64,000 nucleotides of DNA from Natronosalvus rutilus. Its GTDB lineage: Archaea; Halobacteriota; Halobacteria; Halobacteriales; Natrialbaceae. Each line of letters opens with the position of its first letter. Positions within the stretch are counted from its first letter, which is position 1. The position numbers and the translations under genes were made by a program. Below are positions 16,369-25,264 of this stretch, piece after piece. The stretch is from the NCBI RefSeq assembly GCF_024204665.1, contig NZ_CP100356.1:1-64000 (forward strand). Direction: 5' to 3'. The notes beneath the pieces were generated by a model, which saw only the letters and a list, made by a program, of their open reading frames with translations, was not told the DNA's origin and did no database searches.

Positions 16369-17763
16369 TTACTCTTCGGTCTTGTCCGACCAGTTCGGTA
16401 TTTCGCGCGCGACGAAGTCGCCATACCCAGCGTTGACCAGGATATCGCCGTCATCGTAGACGAGCTCGCCGCGGACAAACGTCTGGTCGACCCGTCCCGT
16501 AATCTCGCGGCCCTCGTAGATGCTGAAGTCGGCTTTCGAGAAGTTGTCCGCAGGGTTAACCTCGTAGGTCGCCTCGGGGTCGAAGATGACGATGTCGGCG
16601 TCGGTTCCGGGGTCGAGCGTCCCCTTGTTCGGCATCCCGTAGGTGTCAGCGATAGCCGTGCTCATCTTCTCGACAACGAACGATGGGGAGTAGCCGCGGT
16701 TGTTGACCGCCTCGTCGAAGAACACCGGGACCGAGGTCTGAAGCTGGTTCGCACCAGAGGTGGACTCCCAGAAGTTCTCAACTTCCTCCTTCTTCTCCCG
16801 CGGGTATGAACAATGGTCCGTCGAGATGAGGTCCAGGGTTCCGTCTTCAAGATGTTCGTACATCGCTTCGACGTCATCAGCCTCGCGTAGCGGTGGCGCT
16901 ATCTTAACGAGGTTGCCGCGTCGGTCAAACTCAGATTTGTCGTAGATGAGGTAATGTGTGCACGTCTCACCCCGAACCAATGACCCGTCGTCGCGGTAGC
17001 GTTCGATCACCTCAGCGGCGGCGCGAGAGGTGGTGTGGATACCAAAGTACTTGGCTCCATGAGCTTGAGCGGAGCGGAGTACCGTGTCGGCAGCCATCGC
17101 TTCTGCGTAGTCTGGACGAGATTCAGCGAAGTATTTTGGTTCGCCCTTCCCTTCATCTTTCAATCGTTCGAGAAGTCGATCGCATACGTCGGCTTCCTCG
17201 GTGTGGAAAACGCCGACACCCCCAAGTTCGCCAAGGCGCTCCATGACGAGGTTGATGAGGCCGTAGCCGACAGGAAATGTACCTCCGGTAAACATCTTGA
17301 ATGACGTGACCCCCGCCTCATGTGCCTCCTCCAGTTCGTCCAGTACGCCCTCCTGGTCGTCAGTGATGCCGCCGTGGAGCGCATAATCAACGACGGCTTT
17401 TCCATCGGCTTTCTCTTGCTTCGCGCGAATCCCCTCCATAAGCGACTGGGGTGGATTATAGGGCTGGTGGTCAACGTACATCCACGAGAAGTCCATGTAC
17501 GTGGTGATTCCACCAGCCGCCGCAGCCATCCCTGCCGTCTCGTGTGTGTCGATCGACGAGCGGTCGTGGACGTGAGTCTGTGCGTCCATCAACCCAGGCA
17601 TGACGTATTTCCCGGTCGCGTCGATTTCCTCGTCGGCATTAGGAAGTGACTCACGCGACCCTATCGCGACAATTTCTTCTCCATCAATTGCAACACTGGC
17701 CTCAAACATATCGTCGGCAGTTACGACTGTCCCGCCGGCGATAACTGTGTCCACAGTCATCAT
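16369..17763 (-). CDS. Hydantoinase/dihydropyrimidinase-family cyclic amidohydrolase
   Basis: 464 residues of the cyclic amidohydrolase family, which opens cyclic ureides such as hydantoins and dihydropyrimidines. All six metal ligands are recognisable: the His pair in DAQTHVHDRS near 58-66, the carbamylated Lys in SFKMFTGG near 150, His in GVFHTEEAD, His in FGIHTTS, and Asp in LISTDHCSY near 315. The start is the MM pair at 17763/17760; the longer in-frame start would lie upstream of a TTTATA promoter element at about 17785. Allantoinase is a possible alternative. It stands alone on the minus strand, converging with the FAH gene. Confidence 0.9.
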   Translation of the reverse strand: MMTVDTVIAGGTVVTADDMFEASVAIDGEEIVAIGSRESLPNADEEIDATGKYVMPGLMDAQTHVHDRSSIDTHETAGMAAAAGGITTYMDFSWMYVDHQPYNPPQSLMEGIRAKQEKADGKAVVDYALHGGITDDQEGVLDELEEAHEAGVTSFKMFTGGTFPVGYGLINLVMERLGELGGVGVFHTEEADVCDRLLERLKDEGKGEPKYFAESRPDYAEAMAADTVLRSAQAHGAKYFGIHTTSRAAAEVIERYRDDGSLVRGETCTHYLIYDKSEFDRRGNLVKIAPPLREADDVEAMYEHLEDGTLDLISTDHCSYPREKKEEVENFWESTSGANQLQTSVPVFFDEAVNNRGYSPSFVVEKMSTAIADTYGMPNKGTLDPGTDADIVIFDPEATYEVNPADNFSKADFSIYEGREITGRVDQTFVRGELVYDDGDILVNAGYGDFVAREIPNWSDKTEE

Positions 17764-18248
17764 TACGCAAATGTGCAGGCAATGTATAAAATTGTATGCG
17801 TTCGGCAGTTGACTATATTTGGTTGACATCATCCGTCATCTCAATTTTAAGAAGTACCGTCATTGGCATGGTTGCTGCCAGTACAATCTGTTCATAAATT
17901 TCATGGATAGGTATTCTCGTCTTGACCATCCGTCCCTGGCCCGCCATGATATTCATCATAACATCATACTCCCCGGGGCCGGTGTTACTGATTGATTCCT
18001 CACGCACCCAAGATCTTATTATACAAATCTAAGTCGATTTTAGTGAGTGTGTTCTTCAATATATTTGTCTCACCGGCACTTGTCTACAAAATTCGCTCGA
18101 AGCGACCTGCTACCAATAAGATTCGCTTTGTACAGCACCCTCGAAAATTGATTAGAACGAAATAGATAGTATCACCGACCGTTGCCCAGATGCTGGGTGC
18201 GCATCGGGACTCGCAGACGCGATTTCAAAAAACGGGTGTGTTCTGGGA
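17764..18248. other. Gap with one weak small ORF
   Basis: No gene is clearly supported. A 64-codon minus-strand frame at 17813-18007 encodes a protein-like sequence with the segments MNIMAGQGRMVKTRIP and HEIYEQIVLAAT. It has no recognised family and no clear promoter, so it may be a small protein or a relic. The remainder (18008-18248) shows nothing I can interpret. Confidence 0.3.
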
Positions 18249-18632
18249 CTACTCGACGGCGGCGATGACGTCGATCTCGACCAGTATATCGGGATTGGCC
18301 ATCTCAGCTTTGACGGCGGTCCGTGCTGGGTACGGTTCGCTCATGAACTCTGTATACACTTCGTTCATCTCGCTGAACGAGTCCATGTCAGTCATGAACA
18401 CACCAGCTCGAATGACATTATCCATGGACGTGCCGGCTTCTTCGAGAATCGCCTCGACGTTCTCCAGAACCTGTCGGGTCTGTGGCCCGACGCCACCTTC
18501 GACGAGCTCCTCTGTCTCGGGGTCGACCGGGACGTTACCAGAGACGTAGACAGTGTTGCCGTGTTGAATCGCCTGAGAAAGGGGTGCACTGCTCTCGTAC
18601 GCTTCGTCAGTTTGGATTTGCTCTAGATCCAT
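18249..18632 (-). CDS. RidA-family enamine/imine deaminase
   Basis: 127 residues with a canonical RidA layout: VYVSGNVPVDPET near 28-40, the helix TRQVLENVEAILEEAG, the strand VIRAGVFMTDMD, and the active-site motif YPARTAVK with Arg104 in place. RidA enzymes hydrolyse reactive 2-aminoacrylate-type enamines or imines released by PLP enzymes. It lies 73 bp downstream of SDR copy 3 on the same strand and probably shares its transcript. With the aminotransferase and several amide hydrolases in the region, it may clear imine intermediates. Contrast the copy at 3829, where Gln replaces the Arg. Confidence 0.92.
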   Translation of the reverse strand: MDLEQIQTDEAYESSAPLSQAIQHGNTVYVSGNVPVDPETEELVEGGVGPQTRQVLENVEAILEEAGTSMDNVIRAGVFMTDMDSFSEMNEVYTEFMSEPYPARTAVKAEMANPDILVEIDVIAAVE

Positions 18633-18705
18633 CTGCGTTTGCCTCGTTGACTGCTGGGCTAATGAAACTACGGCTCATGGGGCGACACTGCCGCAAATCC
18701 GTTGT

Positions 18706-19584
18706 TTATTCAAGAGGATATCGCTTACGGTCGAGGCTTTCGTACTCGCCAAACGTAGTATGGAACCGCTCTGCTATGGTATCCGGCGTCCAGCCATCTT
18801 CCCGGAAAGCGAGCCGAGTGGCCTGGGGATCGGAAACCAGTCCGATCATCTCGCCCGAGGCGCGGATGGTGAGTCCGTTCACGCCTTCGGCCTCGTCGCT
18901 CATCAGGAAACCTACGGTTGGGCCGATATGCTCTGGGCCGGGAATGCTACGGTCCTCACTGTCACTAGCCGGGAAATACGAGTTCTGCCGGCTCTCCGCA
19001 CCAGGCACAAGCGCGTTGACCCGGATTCCACTGTCGCGAAGTTCGTCCGACGCCGATCGGACAAAGCCGAGAACGCCGGCCTTCGCAGTTGAGTAGGCGA
19101 GTTGCCCATAGCCGCCGACCGCTGCTCCGCTAGATGTACCGAGGAATGACCGCTCCGAGTCAAGGTCATGCTTCTCTGCATGCCGAACTAATGCCCGAAG
19201 TTGTGCGAAGTGACTACCGAGATGGACATCGATGACAGCGTTCCAATCATCGCGCGAGAGATCAGCGATGCGGTCATTTCGGACAATACCTGCGAAGTTA
19301 GCGATTCCGTCGACCCGCTCAAACTCTTCATACGTGCGGGTGATGAGTTCTTCAGCTTCTTCCATTGAGGATGCGTCCCCAAAGTGAGTGATGGCGTTCC
19401 CGCCTGCTTCACGTACCGCTTCGGCGGTTGTCTCCGCTGGTTCAGGGTCCGATCCATCGCCTTCAGGGTTTGTCCCTAGATCGTTCACCGCGACATTTGC
19501 GCCATACCGCCCAAGTTCGATAGCTACTGCTTCACCAACACCGTGGCCGGCGCCGGTTACGACTACTGTTTTCCCGCTAAGCAT
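18706..19584 (-). CDS. SDR-family oxidoreductase, copy 3
   Basis: A 292-residue SDR of a different branch from copies 1, 2 and 5. The cofactor loop is TGAGHGVGEA near 9-18. NFAG replaces NNAG, the catalytic Ser lies in LGTSSGAAVGG, and YSTAK holds the Tyr and Lys. A C-terminal extension follows (WTPDTIAERFHTTFGEY), as in acyl-CoA-type SDRs related to multifunctional protein 2. The start at 19584 is chosen because upstream in-frame codons encode a Cys/Arg-rich, non-homologous lead. It is divergent from the M24 gene and upstream of ridA. Confidence 0.88.
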   Translation of the reverse strand: MLSGKTVVVTGAGHGVGEAVAIELGRYGANVAVNDLGTNPEGDGSDPEPAETTAEAVREAGGNAITHFGDASSMEEAEELITRTYEEFERVDGIANFAGIVRNDRIADLSRDDWNAVIDVHLGSHFAQLRALVRHAEKHDLDSERSFLGTSSGAAVGGYGQLAYSTAKAGVLGFVRSASDELRDSGIRVNALVPGAESRQNSYFPASDSEDRSIPGPEHIGPTVGFLMSDEAEGVNGLTIRASGEMIGLVSDPQATRLAFREDGWTPDTIAERFHTTFGEYESLDRKRYPLE

Positions 19585-19694
19585 ACCTGTCAAGATGAGC
19601 GCCAGGGATTTAATGTTACGGAGTGAAACGCAGGTCCGACCGGACAATACGATGCTTCTCCCGAGGCAAACATTTTTCGTACATAGTTGTGAAC

Positions 19695-19700
19695 AGGTGA
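19695..19700 (+). promoter_or_regulatory. Ribosome binding site of the M24-like gene
   Basis: AGGTGA five bases before ATG 19706 identifies the start; in-frame codons upstream run antisense through SDR copy 3. Confidence 0.5.
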
Positions 19701-19705
19701 TCGGA

Positions 19706-20881
19706 ATGCTAGCTAGCCCATCACTCCCGGAGTCGGAGTTCCGTAACCGCATCAAGCGCGTGCGGGAGAAAATCAACGAAGCAGATCTGGACGCGGGTAT
19801 CTGGTTCAATGCCACCAGCATCGAATATCTTTCCCACTTCTATCATGTTCAAACGGAACGCCCTGTAGCCCTCGCAATCACTCCCGAGCAAACAGCCATC
19901 ACCGTTCCGAAGCTTGAGATAATGCGCGTCGACGAGAATCCGGTCATCGACGAGTCTTACTACTTCTTCGATTTCCCTGGTGGAGGACCAATGAAGACGA
20001 TTACAGAAATGGTCGAGGATCTCGAGATCGAGACGGCAGCTGTGGACATGGATGGGCCTCCCGGCGCATACGGCTATGAGGGGCCGCCACTCTCTGATTT
20101 CATATCGATCGAAACGCAGTCCTGGGTCGATCAAATGCGATGGGTCAAATCTAACGCCGAAGTGGCCGTGATGAATGAAGCATCAAAGTGGGCGCACCTC
20201 GCACACCAGTACCTTGTTGATCGGATGGAGCCCGGTGCATCCCAGGCCACTATCAGCCAAGACGCAAGCAAGGAGGCTTCCAAAGCGATGACTGACACAC
20301 TCGGTGATCAGTACGTTCCTCGAACAGGCATCTACTTCATGGGCCCTGCTCATACCGGGATGCACAGCGCCGAGAGTACCGGCGAGCCACATCCGTATCC
20401 CACGAACCGAAAACTGGAGGTGGGTGACGGTATCGTTACAGCGGCGGAGGCAAACGTCGACGGCTACCTCTCAGAAATCGAGCGAACAATGTTTCTTGGC
20501 GAACCTGATGAACAGCAACAAAAGTACTTCCACATCATGCTCAAAGCTCAGACGACCGGTATCGAAGAAAGTGGGCCTGGTGTAAAATATGCTGATGTTG
20601 CACAGGCTGTGTGGGATGTGTTTGTCGAACACGGTGTCGAAGAACACGCGTACCACCACGTCGGACACAATCTCGGAATGCAGACACACGAGCCACCGTA
20701 CGTCGACCGCGGAAGCGACGTGACGATGAAACCAGGCCACATCTTCACCGTCGAACCCGGCATCTACATCCAGGGCCACGGTGGGTACCGTCACTCCGAC
20801 CCCGTGCTTATCACCGAGGACGGCACGGAAATTCTGAACTACTGGGGTCGAGACCTCGAATCGAATATTATCCCCGTATAG
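19706..20881 (+). CDS. Creatinase-like M24-fold protein with altered metal site
   Basis: 391 residues with the two-domain layout of the Xaa-Pro peptidase/creatinase family: an N-terminal domain to about 150, then the pita-bread domain. Dinuclear M24 peptidases need two Asp, one His and two Glu. Here the first Asp position is Ala (VTAAEANVDGY), the second is Glu257 (SEIERT), the His is kept in HHVGHNLGMQTHEPP, Glu is kept in TVEPG, and the last Glu is replaced in GGYRHSDP. His229 in PHPYPTNR sits where creatinase carries its catalytic His (H-x-P-x-TNR context, recalled from the Pseudomonas enzyme). It is probably a hydrolase of a small amidine or amide such as creatine or ectoine. The alpha/beta hydrolase follows after three bases. 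Confidence 0.82.
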   Translation: MLASPSLPESEFRNRIKRVREKINEADLDAGIWFNATSIEYLSHFYHVQTERPVALAITPEQTAITVPKLEIMRVDENPVIDESYYFFDFPGGGPMKTITEMVEDLEIETAAVDMDGPPGAYGYEGPPLSDFISIETQSWVDQMRWVKSNAEVAVMNEASKWAHLAHQYLVDRMEPGASQATISQDASKEASKAMTDTLGDQYVPRTGIYFMGPAHTGMHSAESTGEPHPYPTNRKLEVGDGIVTAAEANVDGYLSEIERTMFLGEPDEQQQKYFHIMLKAQTTGIEESGPGVKYADVAQAVWDVFVEHGVEEHAYHHVGHNLGMQTHEPPYVDRGSDVTMKPGHIFTVEPGIYIQGHGGYRHSDPVLITEDGTEILNYWGRDLESNIIPV

Positions 20882-20884
20882 TAG

Positions 20885-21760
20885 ATGGATTATTCACTCT
20901 CGGACGAACCCTGGACAGACAGGTACATACAGATAGACGGTGTCGAGACCCACTACATCGAAGCAGGAACAGGAGAGCCAGTCGTCTTGGTACACGGTGG
21001 CGGCATGGGTTCCTGCGGTGCGGTGAACTACGGCGACGTCATGGAGCCCATGAGCGCACACTACCGTGTCATCGCCCCGGATCTCGCCGGTTTTGGAGAG
21101 ACACCTGGTCGCTGTCCCGAGGACTACCCGGCTGAGGCGCAGGGTGACTTTCTCATCGAATTCCTCAAAACGCTTAATGAGCCGGTTCACCTCGGGGGCA
21201 ACTCCCATGGTGGCTGGCTCGTGCAGTACGTCGCTCACGAAGCGCCAGAACTGGTTCGGCGAATGATTATAATAAACAGCCTGAACGGCTGTATGCCGAT
21301 ACCACCCGCGCCGGAGGGGTATCAGTACATCTATCACGAGGAAGGTCACGCACACAAGGAGCCCACACTAGAAGATGTGCGCGAGAACCTCATGGAGTTC
21401 TACTCCGATACGGGCCTGGTGACCGACGAACGCGTAGAGTTGTTCTACGAGATGTCCGCACGAAACCACAAATTCGCAGAGAAGCGCTCGGCAGCGGTTA
21501 CCTCGACCATCGGGGACGCGAACGAGAACCTCTCGTACCGTGGCGATCACATCTCCGAGCATGCCGACGAACTGAGCTTACCGGTGTTGCTCACGTGGAG
21601 TCGAGAGAATCGCGGCGCCACACCAGAAGACGCGATGCCGCTGTTCAACCGTATCGATAACGTTGAGATGCACATCTTTAGTGGGGCAAAGCACCACGTT
21701 CAGGCGGAGTATCCCCATGCCTGGACGAATGTCGTGCAGCGGTTTCTCGAGCGCGACTAG
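20885..21760 (+). CDS. Alpha/beta hydrolase, copy 2
   Basis: 291 residues, shorter than the other three copies and with the most classical nucleophile elbow, GNSHGG (Ser near 103). The oxyanion segment LVHGGGMGS lies near 38-46, a PDLAGFGET turn follows, and the catalytic His is in GAKHHVQAEYP near 275. It starts three bases after the M24-like stop codon, so the two are translated from one message and their reactions are probably consecutive. Carbon-carbon hydrolase, esterase or lactonase activity are all possible. Confidence 0.87.
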   Translation: MDYSLSDEPWTDRYIQIDGVETHYIEAGTGEPVVLVHGGGMGSCGAVNYGDVMEPMSAHYRVIAPDLAGFGETPGRCPEDYPAEAQGDFLIEFLKTLNEPVHLGGNSHGGWLVQYVAHEAPELVRRMIIINSLNGCMPIPPAPEGYQYIYHEEGHAHKEPTLEDVRENLMEFYSDTGLVTDERVELFYEMSARNHKFAEKRSAAVTSTIGDANENLSYRGDHISEHADELSLPVLLTWSRENRGATPEDAMPLFNRIDNVEMHIFSGAKHHVQAEYPHAWTNVVQRFLERD

Positions 21761-21782
21761 TAACGTCTTGGTAGTTCCGCCA

Positions 21783-21794
21783 GGGGGGGGGGGG
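21783..21794 (+). repeat. 12-G homopolymer
   Basis: Twelve consecutive G between the end of alpha/beta hydrolase copy 2 (21760) and the terminal stop codon of the convergent pseudogene (21795). It parallels the 14-G run at 5576-5589. Confidence 0.8.
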
Positions 21795-22846
21795 TCAGGA
21801 GCGATTTTTCGCGACGTTGCTATCGCTGATTTGCTCGATGTCTGTCATGAGTTTGTCAATCAAGACCTCATAGATTTCTTCGCCTTTCGACAGACTCGCG
21901 AGCGTCGTGTCGCCGGTCGGTCTCGGCACCTACCAGACGTCCTCGGCACGGTAGACCGACAAGAGTTCTTAGCAAAAAAGTCGTGAAAGGCACCCTCATA
22001 ACCGCCTTTTGGCACCTCACGATAGTCGATAGCGTACACCTCTTTTCCGGACGAGGGCCGGTCCGATGTACAACATCATCGAGGTTTCAAACCCTCGGCG
22101 CGGGACATCCCTCCGTAGTCGCTCTCCCAGAGTTCCTCCGCAACGGCTCTGCCAAGTAGTAGTGCGTCGTCGCCAGCACCTCCACATCAGGATGTGCCGT
22201 TCCAACCGTCTTCACCGCCGCGTTGACGACGGGCGTTCCCACCGTTCCCGTTCAGGAACATATCGCGTCGAAGTTGTTCTCCAGTGGCGAGCCGGCCATC
22301 TCTTCGAGCATCGGTAGCATCGTCGTCACCTCCAGCGAGAGGGTGCCATCCCTTACGTTACCAACGTCGAGTTCGACCAGTCGATCCACCAACCCTTCCG
22401 ATTGCCACTCAGAGATGTGACCGAAACAGAAGCCGTGGCTCACGGTTTCCCGCTCCTCGTAGTCGAGCGATTCAACGTGGTCGAGGAACTCCTCGAGGAG
22501 GTACGTCCCTGCAGCCCCACCATATTGGAGGTGAATATCGAGTTCAACGCCGTACTCAGTCGCCACTTCGAACCACCGATCCAGCATGCGTTCGATTGTT
22601 CGATTTCGGCCCGCGGGATTCATGCCACCGACTCGGATGTCGTCGGCACCGGCCCCGTCGAACGCGAGGTCGATGGCCTCCTCCACCAGTTCGCCGTTCA
22701 CTAGGCGAGGGTTCCGCACGACGCGTATGGCACAATCTGGGCGCCTGCGAGGTCGGGAGGCCGCTTCTTTCGCCTTTAGTAATCCCGGAGAGTGTCCAGG
22801 TCGGCAGCCGCCCGTTTCGGACGATCAACGTAGGATTTGACGACAT
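21795..22846 (-). pseudogene. Chimeric decayed gene: amidohydrolase front, creatininase back
   Basis: Reading the minus strand, an amidohydrolase-like start MSSNPTLIVRNGRLP at 22846 is followed by frameshifts. From 22719 there is an open segment with cytosine-deaminase-family landmarks (VELDIHLQYGG, ETVSHGFCFGH). At about 22353 the sequence changes to creatininase-family sequence: TLSLEVTTMLPMLEEM, LENNFDAI, then in other frames FLNGNGGN, AHPDVEVLATTHYYLAEP, GFETSMMLYIGPALV, and the terminal SKGEEIYEVLIDKLM with its stop at 21795. The intact creatininase-family gene at 9995 has matching landmarks in the same order. Several frameshifts and internal stops make it non-functional. The simplest origin is deletion between two neighbouring genes followed by decay. 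Confidence 0.8.
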
Positions 22847-22855
22847 TAACGAGTA

Positions 22856-23788
22856 TCAGGCGTAGACGAAATCTGTCACGACATTGACCCAGCGGGGCGT
22901 GTGGTCAGTCATCACGTGGTGTTTTCCGTCGTCCCAGAGGTGCAGTTCCGCGTCGTCCATCTCCTTGACGTACCAGATTGCCGGTTCGACCGGATCCATA
23001 TCTCCGAAGTACGCCTCGATTTCCTGGGCGAGTTCCTCGTTCTCCTGGTAGTGAACCCGTGGGAACGTTTCCGGCGTGGTACTCCACGTAATCAGCGCGG
23101 GAACGTCCATCTCAGGGGCCGAATAGTCGATGACCTGTCCGTTGTACTCTGCCGTGTACTCGTCCGACGCGTACAGCTCGGCGCGTGCCTGGTTATGCTC
23201 CCAGTTCCGCTCTTTCAACTCGTAGTACCGGTCGGCTTTCTCCTTCGTAATCGGATTCCTATAGAACGGATGATGTTCGTACGTAACGTAGCGTTCTTCC
23301 CGTATCTCCTTGATTTTCTCGCGCAGGCCCTCGCGCTTGGGTTCCGGAGCGAACAGATCCCCTGAGGGCTCCTCCGGACGAGGGGTGCGGGAGTTAACGA
23401 TGATGACCTTCTCGACCAGTTCGGATCGCTCAAGCGCGATATAAATCGTCCCGAACAGTCCTTCGCTGTTCCCCACAAGCGTGACGGGGGCGAGGTCGAA
23501 GTATTCGAGAACATCGATGAGAAAGTCCGCCCGGTTCTGTACCTTGTAGTCCTCTTCGTCGCGTAAATCGGTGAAGCCGAACCCAGGCTGGTCGACCGCG
23601 ACCACGCGACACTCCTCACTCAACGGCTGAATCACGGCTCCCCAGTTCTGTTCGGCCGACGACGTCAATCCGCCGCCGTGGATTAAAAAAATCGGTTTCC
23701 CCTCCCCAACATCGAAGTAGTGGGTTCGCGTTCCCGAGATGTCAGCGTACGCTTCCTGTTCGAGTAGTTCTGCCCATTCGTTAGTCAT
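22856..23788 (-). CDS. Alpha/beta hydrolase, copy 3
   Basis: 310 residues, closely related to copies 1 and 4. The segment FLIHGGGLTSSAEQNWG spans the oxyanion hole, followed by AVDQPGFGFTD. The elbow is GNSEGL (Ser near 109), and the catalytic His is in GKHHVMTDH near 295. A central cap region with YERHHPFYRNP-like residues is shared with copy 4. It stands next to the decayed amidohydrolase/creatininase gene on the same strand and may once have headed its transcript. Its start lies 176 bp from the divergent first ABC transporter operon. Confidence 0.87.
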   Translation of the reverse strand: MTNEWAELLEQEAYADISGTRTHYFDVGEGKPIFLIHGGGLTSSAEQNWGAVIQPLSEECRVVAVDQPGFGFTDLRDEEDYKVQNRADFLIDVLEYFDLAPVTLVGNSEGLFGTIYIALERSELVEKVIIVNSRTPRPEEPSGDLFAPEPKREGLREKIKEIREERYVTYEHHPFYRNPITKEKADRYYELKERNWEHNQARAELYASDEYTAEYNGQVIDYSAPEMDVPALITWSTTPETFPRVHYQENEELAQEIEAYFGDMDPVEPAIWYVKEMDDAELHLWDDGKHHVMTDHTPRWVNVVTDFVYA

Positions 23789-23904
23789 GATGATTCACGT
23801 TAGAGGTATAGTGCAAGGAGAATAACTCTTGCTACCAAAGTGCACGGACTGGTAGAGAACGTAAAAGCAGCGAAGCCGACCGTAAAATCACCAGTAAGTT
23901 AAAG

Positions 23905-23933
23905 TGACCACTTGCCAATTGAGCAAGTGATCA
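23905..23933. promoter_or_regulatory. Palindromic operator candidate before dppB-1
   Basis: TGACCACTTGC, a 7-base spacer, then GCAAGTGATCA. The 11-base arms match except at one position, and the inner seven are perfect (23909-23915 and 23923-23929). It lies 31 bp before the dppB start at 23965, over the expected core promoter, so a bound repressor would shut transcription. The regulator is unknown; the IclR protein at 61681 is one candidate. Confidence 0.5.
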
Positions 23934-23964
23934 ACCGCCCACTAGTGCGGCCGTCTCACAAACA

Positions 23965-24969
23965 ATGAGTTTAGCTCGATACACGATTCGGAGGTTACTA
24001 CAGGCAATTCCCGTCATCATCGGAATACTGACGATAACGTTTTATCTAGCGAACAGGATTCCGGGCGACCCGGTGCGGATAATGCTCGGGCCAGAACAGG
24101 CGAACAATCCGGAGATGATAGAGGAGATTCGTGCCCAGTATGGCCTCAATAGGCCATTACACGAGCGCTATGTCAACTACATATTCGAGGTGGCACAGGG
24201 CAACCTCGGAACGAGCATCCATTACAACATGCCGGTGACTGAGGTGATTGCCGGACGGATTCCGGTGACGCTCCTGTTGATGCTCTCTGCGTTCGCGTTC
24301 GCCATCGCCATGGCCATCCCGCTCGGCATCATTTCCGCCAAACGACGGAACGAGCCGGTCGACCACATCTCCCGCGTCGTCGCGCTCATCGGCGTCAGTA
24401 CGCCGTCGTTCTGGATTGGACTGCTGCTGATTATCGTCTTTGCGTTCCACCTCGGCTGGTTCCCAGAGCGGGGACTTGTCTATCCGTGGGCTGACCCTGA
24501 GAGCGTGCGTGGAGCAGAGACGAGGATCGACGTGTTGCAGATGGCGATACACCACCTCATGCTCCCAATGATCGCGCTCGGGACACTCCAGATGGCATCG
24601 ATTACACGTATTCAACGCTCATCGATGGTTGACACGCTACAGAACGATTACGTGAAACTTGCGCGAGCCTACGGTGTTTCCGAACGACGAATTACGTGGC
24701 GCCACGCACTTCGTCCGTCGCTGCTGCCCGTGATTACCATCGTCGGACTGGGGCTGAGTACCTCCCTTGGCGGATCGGTTCTCATCGAGACCGTCTTTGA
24801 GATAAACGGCCTCGGCCGCCTAATTATCCAGGCTATCAATACACAGGATTACCCCCTGATTATGGGGACAACATTCGTCTTCGGATTCGCCTTTGTCATT
24901 GGAGTTATCATCACTGACCTTGCTTATGCATACATCGACCCGCGAGTTAGTTACGGGAACGCAGACTGA
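23965..24969 (+). CDS. dppB: ABC transporter permease DppB-like (system 1)
   Basis: A 334-residue inner permease of an oligopeptide/dipeptide-type (PepT family) ABC importer. It has about six membrane segments, the N-terminal RRLLQAIPVIIGILTITF helix typical of DppB/OppB, a long extracytoplasmic loop (residues 35-95), and the cytoplasmic EAA-type coupling loop KLARAYGVSERRITWRHALR that contacts the ATPases. First gene of the system, behind a strong palindrome. An unusually long 295-bp gap, holding only AT-rich sequence and a promoter-like box, separates it from dppC. Confidence 0.94.
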   Translation: MSLARYTIRRLLQAIPVIIGILTITFYLANRIPGDPVRIMLGPEQANNPEMIEEIRAQYGLNRPLHERYVNYIFEVAQGNLGTSIHYNMPVTEVIAGRIPVTLLLMLSAFAFAIAMAIPLGIISAKRRNEPVDHISRVVALIGVSTPSFWIGLLLIIVFAFHLGWFPERGLVYPWADPESVRGAETRIDVLQMAIHHLMLPMIALGTLQMASITRIQRSSMVDTLQNDYVKLARAYGVSERRITWRHALRPSLLPVITIVGLGLSTSLGGSVLIETVFEINGLGRLIIQAINTQDYPLIMGTTFVFGFAFVIGVIITDLAYAYIDPRVSYGNAD

Positions 24970-25230
24970 ATTCTCCCTCAAACAAGCGGCCTTCGTATCG
25001 ACCATTATTCCTTCCATTATTAATCGATAATAGGTTACAGACATGGAGAACCGTCGCCTGCTTTCAGTTCTGCTCGAAACAAGTGTCCACAGCTCGAACC
25101 AAAAGCCTACATCGAACAATTGGATTACTGATTCAAACCGAATAACTGTCTAAATAAATGGTCTGCACTGTCTGCACACCCGATCGAAAAGAGTAAAACA
25201 TCAACACGTAGGGTGATACCCTCCCATAGC

Positions 25231-25236
25231 TTTATA
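25231..25236 (+). promoter_or_regulatory. TATA-like box of dppC-1
   Basis: TTTATA 29-34 nt upstream of the dppC start. It suggests dppC, dppD and dppF have a promoter of their own in addition to read-through from dppB. Confidence 0.4.
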
Positions 25237-25264
25237 CTGGGCCGACAGTAACTGATCCAAAAGA

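Noticed and set aside
22252-22719. Independent 155-residue protein
   Set aside because: Its two halves match different families and both continue in other frames on either side, so it is part of a chimeric pseudogene.
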